The notes under the pieces are model-generated. The model saw nothing but the letters and a program-made list of their open reading frames with translations. It was not told the origin of the DNA and searched no databases. Shown in pieces: positions 16,022 through 24,590 of a DNA stretch of 64,000 nt (positions are counted from its first letter, which is position 1; every line of letters starts with the position of its first letter). Position numbers and translations under genes: made by a program. The stretch is from Vallitalea pronyensis. GTDB lineage: Bacteria > Bacillota > Clostridia > Lachnospirales > Vallitaleaceae. The stretch lies in contig NZ_CP058649.1 in the NCBI RefSeq assembly GCF_018141445.1, forward strand, positions 2,933,001 through 2,997,000. Direction: 5' to 3'.

Positions 16022-16414
16022 AAATAGATCCTCCTTAATTTTAACTATCACTAACTTTCTGACTATTGAATTATAGCATAAATATTATAGAAAAATTACA
16101 TAATTAATAATGATTTAATAATGCTAATAATATTTTAATAAAGCAATCAATAAATATAAAGGCTTATAAATATTTTTATGCTGTATGACATGTATTTACT
16201 AAATACTATAAGAAACTTTAGTATTGGGCATATGAGTAATTGATATGTAAATAATAAAGTAAGATTATATAGCTTGCTCTATCTTTTATTCAGTAACTTT
16301 GCCAACTGCTATCAAACTTTTTATACTTTAATAAAAAACAATGAAAGTAATAAACTAAAATACTTGCCAAACAACTGTTTTTTGAATATAATTGAACCCT
16401 ATGGGCATGACCCA
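16022..16414. other. Intergenic region between a divergent secreted-protein gene and yhhQ
   Basis: About 390 bp of AT-rich DNA carrying promoters in both directions that I could not place with confidence. Its right end has a short hairpin (TGGG at 16402 with CCCA at 16411) immediately before the preQ1 riboswitch. Confidence 0.5.
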
Positions 16415-16453
16415 CGCAGTTCGCAACCATCCTGCGCATCAAAACTAGGGAGG
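16415..16453 (+). ncRNA. PreQ1-I riboswitch overlapping the yhhQ ribosome-binding site
   Basis: CGCAG at 16415-16419 pairs with CTGCG at 16432-16436. The loop TTCGCAACCATC matches the preQ1-I loop pattern (compare the TCGCAGTAACCCC loop of the Thermoanaerobacter aptamer), and the A-rich tail AAAACTAGGGAGG at 16441-16453 is the 3' half of the H-type pseudoknot. The tail contains the GGGAGG ribosome site of yhhQ, so ligand binding should hide it and block translation. The position upstream of a queuosine-precursor transporter fits exactly. Confidence 0.87.
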
Positions 16454-16462
16454 AAACAAGAA

Positions 16463-17182
16463 ATGAGTAATTTATCTATTTTTTTAATTTTTGCATTGGT
16501 GAATTTTGCACTGATTGCACTGGTTTTTAAGCTTTTTGGAAAACGTGGTATATTGAGTTATATTGTATTGAGTGTTATTGCTGCCAATTTACAAGTCAAC
16601 AAAGTGATTGTGTTTGATTTTGGCTTATTTGAATTACAGGCTACTCTTGGTAATGTGATGTTTGCTGGCATTTTCTTGGCTACAGATTTACTCAATGAGA
16701 AATATGGCTATAAGGAAGCTAAGAAATCCGTTCATGTTTCTATTTATGCTAATCTTGCTTTTATTGTCCTTATGTTCATTTCAACCCTGTTTCATGGGCT
16801 TGAAGATAGTCAAAATGTCAATGAAGCCTTGAATCTGTTCTTTTCCATTAATGGGGGAGCACTTAAAGCTGTATTAGTAGGAAATTTTGTTTATTTCATC
16901 AGTCAGTCCTTAGATGTATTGGTCTATTCTAAAATAAAAGAATGGAACCCATCATCCAAATATTTATGGTTAAGGAATAATGGGTCAACATTTATTTCAC
17001 AATTCATTGATTCTGTGTTGGTGACTATAGGATTTGCTCTAGTGGGTATTTTTCCTATGGCGTTTGTGGTGAATATAATTATAACCACTTTGATTGTAAA
17101 ATATATAGCGGCAATTATTGATACACCATTTATGTACCTGATGTCTCGTATAAGGCCAAGGAGTGGTATTGATGAAGGATAG
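16463..17182 (+). CDS. yhhQ: Queuosine precursor transporter, YhhQ family
   Basis: A 239-residue membrane protein with about six to seven helices that imports queuosine precursors (preQ1, queuine or related bases). Family marks include the VNKVIVFDFGLFELQATLGN segment, ATDLLNEKYGYKEAKK, SQSLDVLVYSKIKE and IDSVLVTIGF. ATG 16463 is chosen because the GGGAGGAAACAAG ribosome site and the preQ1 riboswitch precede it; the frame back to 16274 would translate through the riboswitch. The nucleoside hydrolase gene overlaps its 3' end by 11 bp, so the two are coupled under the same switch. Confidence 0.92.
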   Translation: MSNLSIFLIFALVNFALIALVFKLFGKRGILSYIVLSVIAANLQVNKVIVFDFGLFELQATLGNVMFAGIFLATDLLNEKYGYKEAKKSVHVSIYANLAFIVLMFISTLFHGLEDSQNVNEALNLFFSINGGALKAVLVGNFVYFISQSLDVLVYSKIKEWNPSSKYLWLRNNGSTFISQFIDSVLVTIGFALVGIFPMAFVVNIIITTLIVKYIAAIIDTPFMYLMSRIRPRSGIDEG

Positions 17183-18098
17183 ACACGTTATAATAGATGC
17201 TGATTGTGGGATTGATGATGCTTTGGCACTGATCTTTGCCATAAAAGCGAATATGAACATAATAGGAATAACCAGTGTGAGTGGTAATGTTAACAGCCTT
17301 GAAAGTGCTCGAAACATTAAGGCTCTATTAAACATGCTGGAAGTAGATATTCCAGTCTATACAAGTGATATTACCAATATAGCTGGTGAATATATTGATG
17401 CTAAGGACACCCACGGAGAAGATGGTTTGGGTGAGACTAATTTTGGGCAAGGCTTTGATTATCAATCCATTGTTAAAGCTGAAGATTTTATACTGGACGC
17501 CTTAAAACAGTATAAACAAGTGGATATCATTGCTTTAGGCCCATTAACAAACCTTGCTAGAGCCTATATGAAAGACCCTGATACCTTTAATAAGTGCAGG
17601 CAAATTATCTCCATGGGAGGTACTTATAAAGCCTATGGCAATATGTCACCAGTGACAGAGTTTAATTATTATCATGACCCAAAAGCAGTGGCGTATGTAC
17701 TTGCATCAAAGGTACCCCTTACCATGGTTACCCTTGATGTAACAAGAAAGATATACTTAACACCTGATATGACAAAAAGATTTGAAGCAACACATAGAAT
17801 AGGAAAATTTGTGTATGACGTAACGAAGTTTTACATGGATTTTCACCGTAAAGCAGAGAATTTTGATGGCTGCATCATCAATGATATCTTAAACATTGCT
17901 TATTATCTGAACCCATCTGTATGTTCGGGAATTACAGCACCTGTTGAAGTTGTAACAGATGGCATGACAAGGGGACAGATTTTAGTTGACAACTTAGAAA
18001 TGTTTTACAAAGAGAAAAAGAAGTGTCTCGTACTTCATCAAGTAGATGCAAACAAGGTGATGAACATGTTCTTAGAGACTTTGCAATTAAATAAGTAG
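17172..18098 (+). CDS. Nucleoside hydrolase (IunH family), probable queuosine hydrolase of the QueK type
   Basis: Splits a ribonucleoside into base and ribose. The 308-residue protein shows the calcium-binding DADCGIDDALA at the N-terminus, the HGEDGLGE loop near residue 78, the ISMGGTY and EFNYYHDP segment near residue 150, and a C-terminal NDILNIAYYL loop. In the family a His often precedes this last Asp (HDPL); here it is Asn, which bears on specificity. Coupling to a preQ1-controlled YhhQ transporter indicates release of queuine from queuosine, as described for QueK of Clostridioides difficile, not purine salvage. ATG 17172 has AAGGAG at 17158; GTG 17163 is a weaker start. Confidence 0.85.
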   Translation: MKDRHVIIDADCGIDDALALIFAIKANMNIIGITSVSGNVNSLESARNIKALLNMLEVDIPVYTSDITNIAGEYIDAKDTHGEDGLGETNFGQGFDYQSIVKAEDFILDALKQYKQVDIIALGPLTNLARAYMKDPDTFNKCRQIISMGGTYKAYGNMSPVTEFNYYHDPKAVAYVLASKVPLTMVTLDVTRKIYLTPDMTKRFEATHRIGKFVYDVTKFYMDFHRKAENFDGCIINDILNIAYYLNPSVCSGITAPVEVVTDGMTRGQILVDNLEMFYKEKKKCLVLHQVDANKVMNMFLETLQLNK

Positions 18099-18544
18099 AA
18101 TGAAGCCAAGATATTCATTTAATATGAACCTTTAGGTAGACCAGTTAATGGATAACAGGACGAAAAGGGCATATCATAAAGGTATCTTGGCTTTTATTAT
18201 ATCATTAACTGAATTGCATTAAGAGCATACACAGTTATGACGATGATTATTATGAAAAATGAACAAGATAAGATGTTTATATAGAGAGCTATGCTAAGGT
18301 ATTAAAAGAGTATTAAATAACCATTAAAAAAGATTCCGTATCTTGACTTCATATAGGGTTACAATTACAATAAATTAGTAACTTAATTCTCATTACGTAT
18401 CTGTCATAACAACAAATACATAGTGAAGGTAAGTCATCAGATTGGTAATAAGAACAATGCGAAGGAAGAACACACATAAATGGATAGGGGTAACCAAAGA
18501 GGGGGTTATCTAATGGTTTATGGGTGGTAATAAGGAGAGAAAAA
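18099..18544. other. Intergenic region between the queuosine unit and the lipoprotein cluster
   Basis: About 445 bp. The first 100 bp form the terminator-like hairpin annotated separately. The remainder has no open frame of note and no clear promoter; an AAGGAGAG ribosome site is at 18532. Confidence 0.5.
18103..18200 (+). terminator. Long-loop hairpin, probable terminator of the yhhQ operon
   Basis: AAGCCAAGATA at 18103-18113 pairs perfectly with TATCTTGGCTT at 18183-18193 across a 69-base loop, followed by TTATTATAT. The long loop is unusual for a simple terminator. Confidence 0.5.
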
Positions 18545-19426
18545 ATGAGAGGTTATGTAACAAGAGTGTTTATACTATTAGGGGCTTGTATATGTTTATT
18601 GTGTGCTTGCTCAGACAATCAGTCATCACAGGATAAGAAGGTTGCAAGCTTAGAAGCTGAAATTATAAAGCTAAAACAAGAAAACAGTCAATTACGACAT
18701 CTAAATGCTACGATAAATAATCAAGCAACATCTGAGACCACTGAAGTGATGTTAAAAGAAATAGATGGTCTGCCTATATATGGATCTTATTACGATAACA
18801 GTATACCGGCTTATGGTCCAATCGCTATGCTGAATCCAATTGCTATCAATTTTGAACAAACCATGACCATCATTGAGCAAAACGATTACTTAACAAAAGT
18901 GATCATAGAAGGCGTTATACCAACATGGAACTTAGATAACAAACCAAATGTATCATTTAATCGTATTCATAAAGATATGTATTTCATAGAGGATGCGAAG
19001 CTCTATATTGAACCACAAAAAGAAGGACATATGCTTCGGGAAATTACAACAGGAAGAGCTGCTCATGTTCTCTATCAAAATAACGATTGGTATTATGTAA
19101 CCCTTAATAGGTTGGATTCACCGAACGATATAAGAACCGGTTGGGTTGAAAAAGATAAACTTGGAAGCTACGAAGATTTTACCACATTATTGGATGTTGA
19201 CGTGTGCATACCATTAGGAACAACCCTATATACCATCGATTATACCATTGATCAAACGATGCTGTTTAAAGAATCCCCAGATAATGAACTGTGGCGCTAT
19301 TATTCCAATGAACCGGGAGACGTATGGGGGTATATTGTAGAAGAAAAAGATACCTATTATGTCATTTCTATACCAGGGGCAAGTATTGTTGCCATACAGC
19401 AAGAAGATGCTTATTTTGGTAAATAA
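18545..19426 (+). CDS. Lipoprotein with coiled-coil linker and SH3-like domain
   Basis: A 293-residue lipoprotein: hydrophobic signal with lipobox LCAC near residue 23, a short coiled coil (VASLEAEIIKLKQENSQL, about 34-52), then a mainly beta region. Residues about 165-215 look like a bacterial SH3-type segment (GRAAHVLYQNNDWYYV, then GWVEKDKLG), a fold that often binds cell-wall peptides. ATG 18545 follows AAGGAGAG. It heads a same-strand series of extracytoplasmic and metabolic genes running to about 25.9 kb. Confidence 0.72.
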   Translation: MRGYVTRVFILLGACICLLCACSDNQSSQDKKVASLEAEIIKLKQENSQLRHLNATINNQATSETTEVMLKEIDGLPIYGSYYDNSIPAYGPIAMLNPIAINFEQTMTIIEQNDYLTKVIIEGVIPTWNLDNKPNVSFNRIHKDMYFIEDAKLYIEPQKEGHMLREITTGRAAHVLYQNNDWYYVTLNRLDSPNDIRTGWVEKDKLGSYEDFTTLLDVDVCIPLGTTLYTIDYTIDQTMLFKESPDNELWRYYSNEPGDVWGYIVEEKDTYYVISIPGASIVAIQQEDAYFGK

Positions 19427-19462
19427 AAACGATAAGCTATCGTAGAAGAGAGGATGTTAACC

Positions 19463-20119
19463 ATGAAACAAATGCATTGTACGTTTGAGAGAAAAATAGA
19501 AAAAGTAGTTCAATTAGATTATCTATTATACTTGCCTCAAAAGGATGATGTGCATAAAAAATGGCCACTGATTCTTTTCTTACATGGTATGGGTGAAAGA
19601 GGGAATCAAATAGAAGATGTTAAGGTTCATGGTATTCCAAAAAACATTCAGGAGAAGAAGGATTACTCATTCATCATTGTTTCGCCACAATGCCCTATAG
19701 GTGAAATGTGGAGTACCGTATCCGATGCGTTATATTATTTGTTGCAAGACATAAAAGACCATTATCCAGTAGATGAAGACAGAGTTTACTTGACTGGACT
19801 AAGCATGGGCGGATATGGTACATGGGATTTAGCAATGCATTATCCTAATGAATTTGCGGCTATTGCACCTGTGTGTGGCGGTATGTTTGATGCTGAGACT
19901 GTTGTAAAACTAAAGCATATGCCCATATGGGCATTTCATGGTGTAAAAGATAAGGTAGTACCTATTAGTGAAACACAGCGATTAGTAGATATTCTTGAAG
20001 CCTGTGGTGGCAACATTCGATTTACGGCTTATCCGGATTTGGAACACGATTGTTGGACGCCTACTTATAATAATCCAGCATTATACGAATGGTTTTTAAA
20101 ACATAAACGTCATCATTAA
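19463..20119 (+). CDS. Alpha/beta-hydrolase esterase (phospholipase/carboxylesterase or feruloyl-esterase-like)
   Basis: A 218-residue cytosolic hydrolase with no signal peptide. Catalytic features: oxyanion region FLHGMGERG near residue 40, nucleophile elbow GLSMGG near residue 114, Asp in GVKDKVVP near residue 163 and His in LEHDCW near residue 197. The PHB-depolymerase/LpqC-like arrangement suggests hydrolysis of carboxylic esters, for example acyl groups on sugars; substrate unknown. ATG 19463 has GAGAGGATG upstream. Confidence 0.85.
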   Translation: MKQMHCTFERKIEKVVQLDYLLYLPQKDDVHKKWPLILFLHGMGERGNQIEDVKVHGIPKNIQEKKDYSFIIVSPQCPIGEMWSTVSDALYYLLQDIKDHYPVDEDRVYLTGLSMGGYGTWDLAMHYPNEFAAIAPVCGGMFDAETVVKLKHMPIWAFHGVKDKVVPISETQRLVDILEACGGNIRFTAYPDLEHDCWTPTYNNPALYEWFLKHKRHH

Positions 20120-20179
20120 GATAAAAAAATAGTGCGTATGAAATAGATTAGGATTTGGATAAGTGTTAGGAATTAGGAG

Positions 20180-20926
20180 ATGAGCAGCGTGAATATATCT
20201 TACTTTACAACAGCAGATATTTTATTCCCATTACTTAAAAAACATGGTTATGGCATAGAATTGACCCGATTTATTAACAAAGAAATATTAAAGGACTACA
20301 CATGCTATTTATCCGAGACCTTAGCTGAGATATCAGGCATTAAAGAAGTCATGCTGCATGCACCCTTTCATAACCTTTCAGTATGTACGAGTAATAAGGA
20401 TATCTTGAAAGAAACAAAGAAGTACTACCAATTAATCTATCAGTTAGCGCAAGCATTAGAGGCAAAGGGAATTGTTTACCACACCACTTATAATCCTAGA
20501 ATGCATGATTTTACTGAAGCATTAAGGCAAGCTGCTTTCTTTTGGAAGGACTTTATAGATGGTAAAGAGGATATGATGTTTTATATAGAAAATGTCATGG
20601 AAGAAGATGATCACTTTCAATTAGAATTATACAAACAGGTGAATCAACCTCATTTTAAAATCTGTCTTGACGTTGGGCATGTTAATAAACGATCCAGTCG
20701 TTCAATAGTTGATTGGATTACATCACTTAATGATGCCATTGGTTATGTTCATCTTCATAATAATGATGGTATGAAGGATGAGCATAATGCCATTTATAAT
20801 GGCTCACTTGATATGCAACAAACATTAGACTGTTTATTGTCAGTTGTACCTCAGGCAACGTGGTCATTGGAAACAGAAGGTGTCATTCAATCCGTGAATT
20901 GGCTAAAGGCACATAACTATATATAA
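20180..20926 (+). CDS. Xylose-isomerase-like TIM-barrel protein
   Basis: A 248-residue protein of the sugar phosphate isomerase/epimerase superfamily related to AP endonuclease 2 barrels. Metal-site motifs are visible: YIENV near residue 135, CLDVGHVN near 165, HLHNNDG near 192 and LETEG near 233. Family members isomerise or epimerise sugars, or act as endonucleases; this short version resembles metabolic isomerases. ATG 20180 is preceded by AGGAGATGAGC spacing consistent with initiation there or at GTG 20189. It sits between an esterase and an exported protein. Confidence 0.78.
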   Translation: MSSVNISYFTTADILFPLLKKHGYGIELTRFINKEILKDYTCYLSETLAEISGIKEVMLHAPFHNLSVCTSNKDILKETKKYYQLIYQLAQALEAKGIVYHTTYNPRMHDFTEALRQAAFFWKDFIDGKEDMMFYIENVMEEDDHFQLELYKQVNQPHFKICLDVGHVNKRSSRSIVDWITSLNDAIGYVHLHNNDGMKDEHNAIYNGSLDMQQTLDCLLSVVPQATWSLETEGVIQSVNWLKAHNYI

Positions 20927-20960
20927 GAAGTAAGGTAAGGGATTATAAAGGAGCAAAAGG

Positions 20961-22235
20961 ATGAAGTCAAAGAAAAAAATAACAATAATTTTAGGGGGAA
21001 GCCTTCTTACTGGCATCTTAGCCCTCATGTTATTAAACCCCTTGAAACAAGATGACCAAACATTAGCTCATCACACCCAAGGATCTATAGCAGGTAATAA
21101 GCAACTTAACCCGACACAAAATAATGAACAACAGAATCAAACCTTAAGCAGCAATATGGAAGCCTTATTGAAAGAGGTTAACATACCCTTAACAATCAGT
21201 CAGCATGAAGAGAGGTTCATACCTGCAAATGATTTTTTTACCAGTAGGCTTCTATCGTTATTGCGCGATAGTATTAATGATGAATGGCAAAGCGAAGCAA
21301 AGGCAGATAAACAGAATGCCCAAGTGCGTTTTAGATTTGAAGGTTATGTGGATATCTATTTCAATGCAGAGCTAAACATGTTTTGGTTTGAAGGAAGTGA
21401 TCAGGTTTATCATTTGAATAATACTGAGGTGTGGCCACGCTATATGATTAAAATAGTCAACAATCAGCTGACATATGCAGGTTTCGAGAAGACTGTACTT
21501 TATAAAAAAACCATATCACCCTATAGAGATGAAGAAGCTGTTATCTATTATGATGGCAATATCCATTTGCAGGTTCATGATACAGATATTATCTTAAATG
21601 ATGTAGTAGATGAACATACATTATTGTCCCATGATGCCCATTATCCATCGGATAGCTATGGCATAGAAGTATTAGATGACAAGGGATTATTTATGCTCTA
21701 TAGTGCTCATAAAGGGATGAGTCCATTTTATAAGGTCAGAGTCTATCAATCTGGTGATGGCAAGGTGATGCCCATATGGTCCAGTTTAGATATGGATAGC
21801 TATATCAATTATGTAGACCTGGACAACAAAACCATTGATATTGCCTTACAACCCATGCTTGATTCTAAGGTCATAGGACTTTCAAATGCGGAAGCAGAAC
21901 GTATGTATGCGCATTTTGATACATTAAAAAATAATGGTATACTTGATGAGAATTTTTGGCAGGATATAAAAGAAAATTTATTGTATGAAATGATTCATGT
22001 AACGACGTTGGACTATGATCATGACGAAAAAAAGGAGTTACTTATGACCATTTCTTTTCATACAGTTGGAGCTAAAACGCCGCCTTTTGATCAGCGGGCA
22101 ATTCTGGTTTATAGCATAGAAAACAAAGGTATTGTTTATAAAGATCTCATCATGGAAAGTGAGAACACGAACGAACAGCTAGACAGCTTGTTTCGTACAA
22201 CTATACCTCAAACCGTCATGACTCATTGGGAATAG
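20961..22235 (+). CDS. Membrane-anchored extracytoplasmic protein of unknown function
   Basis: Not recognised. A 424-residue protein with one N-terminal membrane helix (about 7-26) and no lipobox, a Gln/Asn-rich linker (about 32-62) and a large mixed alpha/beta outside domain with several YxD and DxD segments but no enzyme motif I can identify. The segment LDYDHDEKKELLM near residue 352 has the look of a calcium-binding or VCBS-like loop. ATG 20961 follows AAAGGAGCAAAAGG. Neighbouring genes encode lipoproteins. Confidence 0.6.
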   Translation: MKSKKKITIILGGSLLTGILALMLLNPLKQDDQTLAHHTQGSIAGNKQLNPTQNNEQQNQTLSSNMEALLKEVNIPLTISQHEERFIPANDFFTSRLLSLLRDSINDEWQSEAKADKQNAQVRFRFEGYVDIYFNAELNMFWFEGSDQVYHLNNTEVWPRYMIKIVNNQLTYAGFEKTVLYKKTISPYRDEEAVIYYDGNIHLQVHDTDIILNDVVDEHTLLSHDAHYPSDSYGIEVLDDKGLFMLYSAHKGMSPFYKVRVYQSGDGKVMPIWSSLDMDSYINYVDLDNKTIDIALQPMLDSKVIGLSNAEAERMYAHFDTLKNNGILDENFWQDIKENLLYEMIHVTTLDYDHDEKKELLMTISFHTVGAKTPPFDQRAILVYSIENKGIVYKDLIMESENTNEQLDSLFRTTIPQTVMTHWE

Positions 22236-22296
22236 AACAATGTGTGGATGCATGATATAATGGGTAGCATAAATTGGACATTTGATTGGAGGACAT

Positions 22297-23166
22297 ATGA
22301 AAAAAATAATAGGTGCAATGATCATCATAAGTATGGTAATAAGTGGCTGCTCTGGTAAGAAAGAGAAAAAAGATACATTATCATGGGAGCCCACAGTAAC
22401 CTTAACAGAACAGGTAGCATTAGATGATACTTTAACATTAAAGCAGATTGAACATGGTGTAATCGTCGTTGAACATCAGTACCCTTGGCCATCGAATTCA
22501 CTCCTTGTAGAGTTAGAGAATAAATCCATCCTATGGATAGATACACCATGTACACCAGATGCAACACAATTGGTACTGAACTGGATAGAACAAAACTATG
22601 GTAAAGATAGAGAAATAATAGAAGTCAACACAGGTTATCACTTTGATAATCTAGGGGGCAACAAAGTATTGGCAGAAAAAGGTATTTCAATCTATGCGTC
22701 CGATATAACAGGTGATTGTATTCAACAACGAGGGGAAGAGGCAAGAAAGCAGTTTTTAGATATGTTACAAGATGATGCTCATAAAACATACTACGATACG
22801 TATGCTGAATTATCTTATGTGGAGCCTTGTGCCTATGTGGATATGGAATTAGGCCAAGAAAAGAGCATGTACATAAAAGACGGTGTAGAAATCTATTATC
22901 CAGGGGAATCCCATTCACCGGATAACATTGTGGTCTATATAGAAGACAGAAAAGTACTTTTTGGAGGCTGCATGATTAAATCCTTAACGTCTAAGAATCT
23001 TGGTAATGTAAAAGATGCGAATATGACAGAATGGCCAAAGTCCATTGAAAAAATGATGATGAAGTACACAGAGGAACAAGTGAAACATGTAATCCCTGGT
23101 CATGGTGAGGCAGGTACATATGCATTATTAGGTGCAACGTTAGCATTATTTGATACAGCTGACTAA
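22297..23166 (+). CDS. Lipoprotein with subclass B1-type metallo-beta-lactamase fold lacking the first zinc histidine
   Basis: A 289-residue lipoprotein (lipobox ISGC near residue 17) with strong B1-like features: the NTGYHFDNLGG loop at 111-121, GESHSPDNIVV, GGCMIKS, NLGNV and IPGHGE. Zinc ligands retained are His115, Asp117, His206, Cys225 and His269, plus the B1 lysine three residues after Cys225. The first His of HxHxD is Gly113, so the three-His site is incomplete; subclass B2 enzymes also lack it (Asn). Real lactamase activity is uncertain. ATG 22297 follows TTGGAGG. Confidence 0.85.
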   Translation: MKKIIGAMIIISMVISGCSGKKEKKDTLSWEPTVTLTEQVALDDTLTLKQIEHGVIVVEHQYPWPSNSLLVELENKSILWIDTPCTPDATQLVLNWIEQNYGKDREIIEVNTGYHFDNLGGNKVLAEKGISIYASDITGDCIQQRGEEARKQFLDMLQDDAHKTYYDTYAELSYVEPCAYVDMELGQEKSMYIKDGVEIYYPGESHSPDNIVVYIEDRKVLFGGCMIKSLTSKNLGNVKDANMTEWPKSIEKMMMKYTEEQVKHVIPGHGEAGTYALLGATLALFDTAD

Positions 23167-23227
23167 TAGAAATAGAGAATACATAATGATGCTATATACG
23201 ATGAACATATCTAGAAGGAGGAACGTC

Positions 23228-23830
23228 ATGGATACTATAAAAACAAACATTCAAAAAAGTTATAACAATGCTAAAGCATATCGTAAGGATAGCCTTATTT
23301 CTGAATGGAAAGAGAAAGAAGTTAAAAAGGTTCTTAACCAAATAGATAAAAATGCCTATATGCTGGACTTGGGAGCAGGTTCAGGGGTTATGGCCAAGTA
23401 TTTTGATGAGGCTGGTATAGCTATAACGTGTGTGGATTTATCGAAAAGCATGGTTGAGCTATGTTGCCAGCAGGGTTTAGATGCACATGTCATGGATTTC
23501 TATGATTTAGCCTTTGACGAGCATACTTTTGACTGTGTATGGTCCATGAATACATTACTCCATGTGCCAAAGTCTGATATAGCAACTGTTTTAAAACAAG
23601 TTAAGCGTGTGTTGAAGAAAGATGGTATATTTTATCTTGGTGTATATGGTGGGAAATCAAGCGAAGGAATTTATCAAGATGATTTTTACGAACCTAAACG
23701 CTTTTTTGCTTTTTATACCCTGGATGAACTTCTTGAGCGTTTGAAAGTGCAGTTTGAAGTGATAGCTTGTGAAGAAATCGTTCTTGAACAGAAACTCAAC
23801 TATTTGTCTTTTATGTTAAAGCAGAGGTGA
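23228..23830 (+). CDS. Class I SAM-dependent methyltransferase
   Basis: A 200-residue cytosolic methyltransferase. Motif I LDLGAGSGVMAKYF (about residue 42), the acidic end of strand 2 (CVDLSKSM, about 66), FDCVWSMNTLLHV (about 100) and LKKDGIFYLGVYG match the Methyltransf_25/11 fold. Substrate unknown. ATG 23228 follows a strong AGAAGGAGGAACG site; the longer frame overlaps the lactamase-like gene and lacks a site. The SDR gene begins 6 bp after its stop, so the two are coupled. Confidence 0.82.
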   Translation: MDTIKTNIQKSYNNAKAYRKDSLISEWKEKEVKKVLNQIDKNAYMLDLGAGSGVMAKYFDEAGIAITCVDLSKSMVELCCQQGLDAHVMDFYDLAFDEHTFDCVWSMNTLLHVPKSDIATVLKQVKRVLKKDGIFYLGVYGGKSSEGIYQDDFYEPKRFFAFYTLDELLERLKVQFEVIACEEIVLEQKLNYLSFMLKQR

Positions 23831-23836
23831 TTGCTT

Positions 23837-24550
23837 ATGAAATCCATTTTAATTACAGGTGCAGGTAAAGGTCTTGGAAGAGCACTATTACAGGAATTCT
23901 GGCAAGAGGGTTATTATGTATACCCACTGGTGCGTCAAGACGTTCATAAAACCCATATAGAACAGGTATATACAGAGCGTTGTACACCCATTGTTTCAGA
24001 TGTTTCCCATACTACATGCGGTGCACGAATAAAACAAGCGGTGGGTGAACATACGGGTATACTGGATATCGTCATTAACAATGCTGGTATACCCGGTACA
24101 GGGCATAAGATAGAGGAAGTCCAATTAGAAGATATATTATTAGGATTTAAGGTCCATTGTCTCGGAGCCCTTAACGTATCCAAAGCATGCTTGCCGTATC
24201 TTAGAAAATCAGAACTGGGTAAAATCGTCAATATATCTTCCAGATTAGGTTCATTGACAAAGATGTCTGATGGCGAGTTTAAGCACCGGAAGTTTTCGTA
24301 TTCCTACCGTATTGGAAAAGCGGCTCAGAATATGTTAACCGTATGTCTCAATAATGAATTATCCTTAAATAACGAACCCGTAGGGGTCATCGCCATACAT
24401 CCAGGTCTTGTGAAGACAGAGAACAGTGCAAGGGATGCTTATGAATTGCCAGCTGATGCCGCACATCGTCTTAGACGGTATATTGAAGGTATAAAGAAAG
24501 AAGATTTTGGAACATATCAAAACCCTGGACAAGGTGCGTTTCCTTGGTAA
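23837..24550 (+). CDS. Short-chain dehydrogenase/reductase (SDR)
   Basis: A 237-residue classical SDR. NAD(P)-binding TGAGKGLG near residue 7, NNAG near 83, the catalytic Ser in NISSRLG near 134 and YRIGK near 155 are present. Substrate unknown. ATG 23837 is placed after GAGGTGATT; TTG 23831 is an alternative two codons upstream. Overlapping arrangement with the methyltransferase gene suggests joint action on one small molecule, which is inference. Confidence 0.85.
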   Translation: MKSILITGAGKGLGRALLQEFWQEGYYVYPLVRQDVHKTHIEQVYTERCTPIVSDVSHTTCGARIKQAVGEHTGILDIVINNAGIPGTGHKIEEVQLEDILLGFKVHCLGALNVSKACLPYLRKSELGKIVNISSRLGSLTKMSDGEFKHRKFSYSYRIGKAAQNMLTVCLNNELSLNNEPVGVIAIHPGLVKTENSARDAYELPADAAHRLRRYIEGIKKEDFGTYQNPGQGAFPW

Positions 24551-24590
24551 TATAGATTGAGTAATGGCGAAATAATTAGGAGGGTACTTG

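Noticed and set aside
16274..16462. N-terminal extension of the yhhQ frame
   Set aside because: It would be translated through the preQ1 riboswitch and ribosome site; the family starts near 16463.
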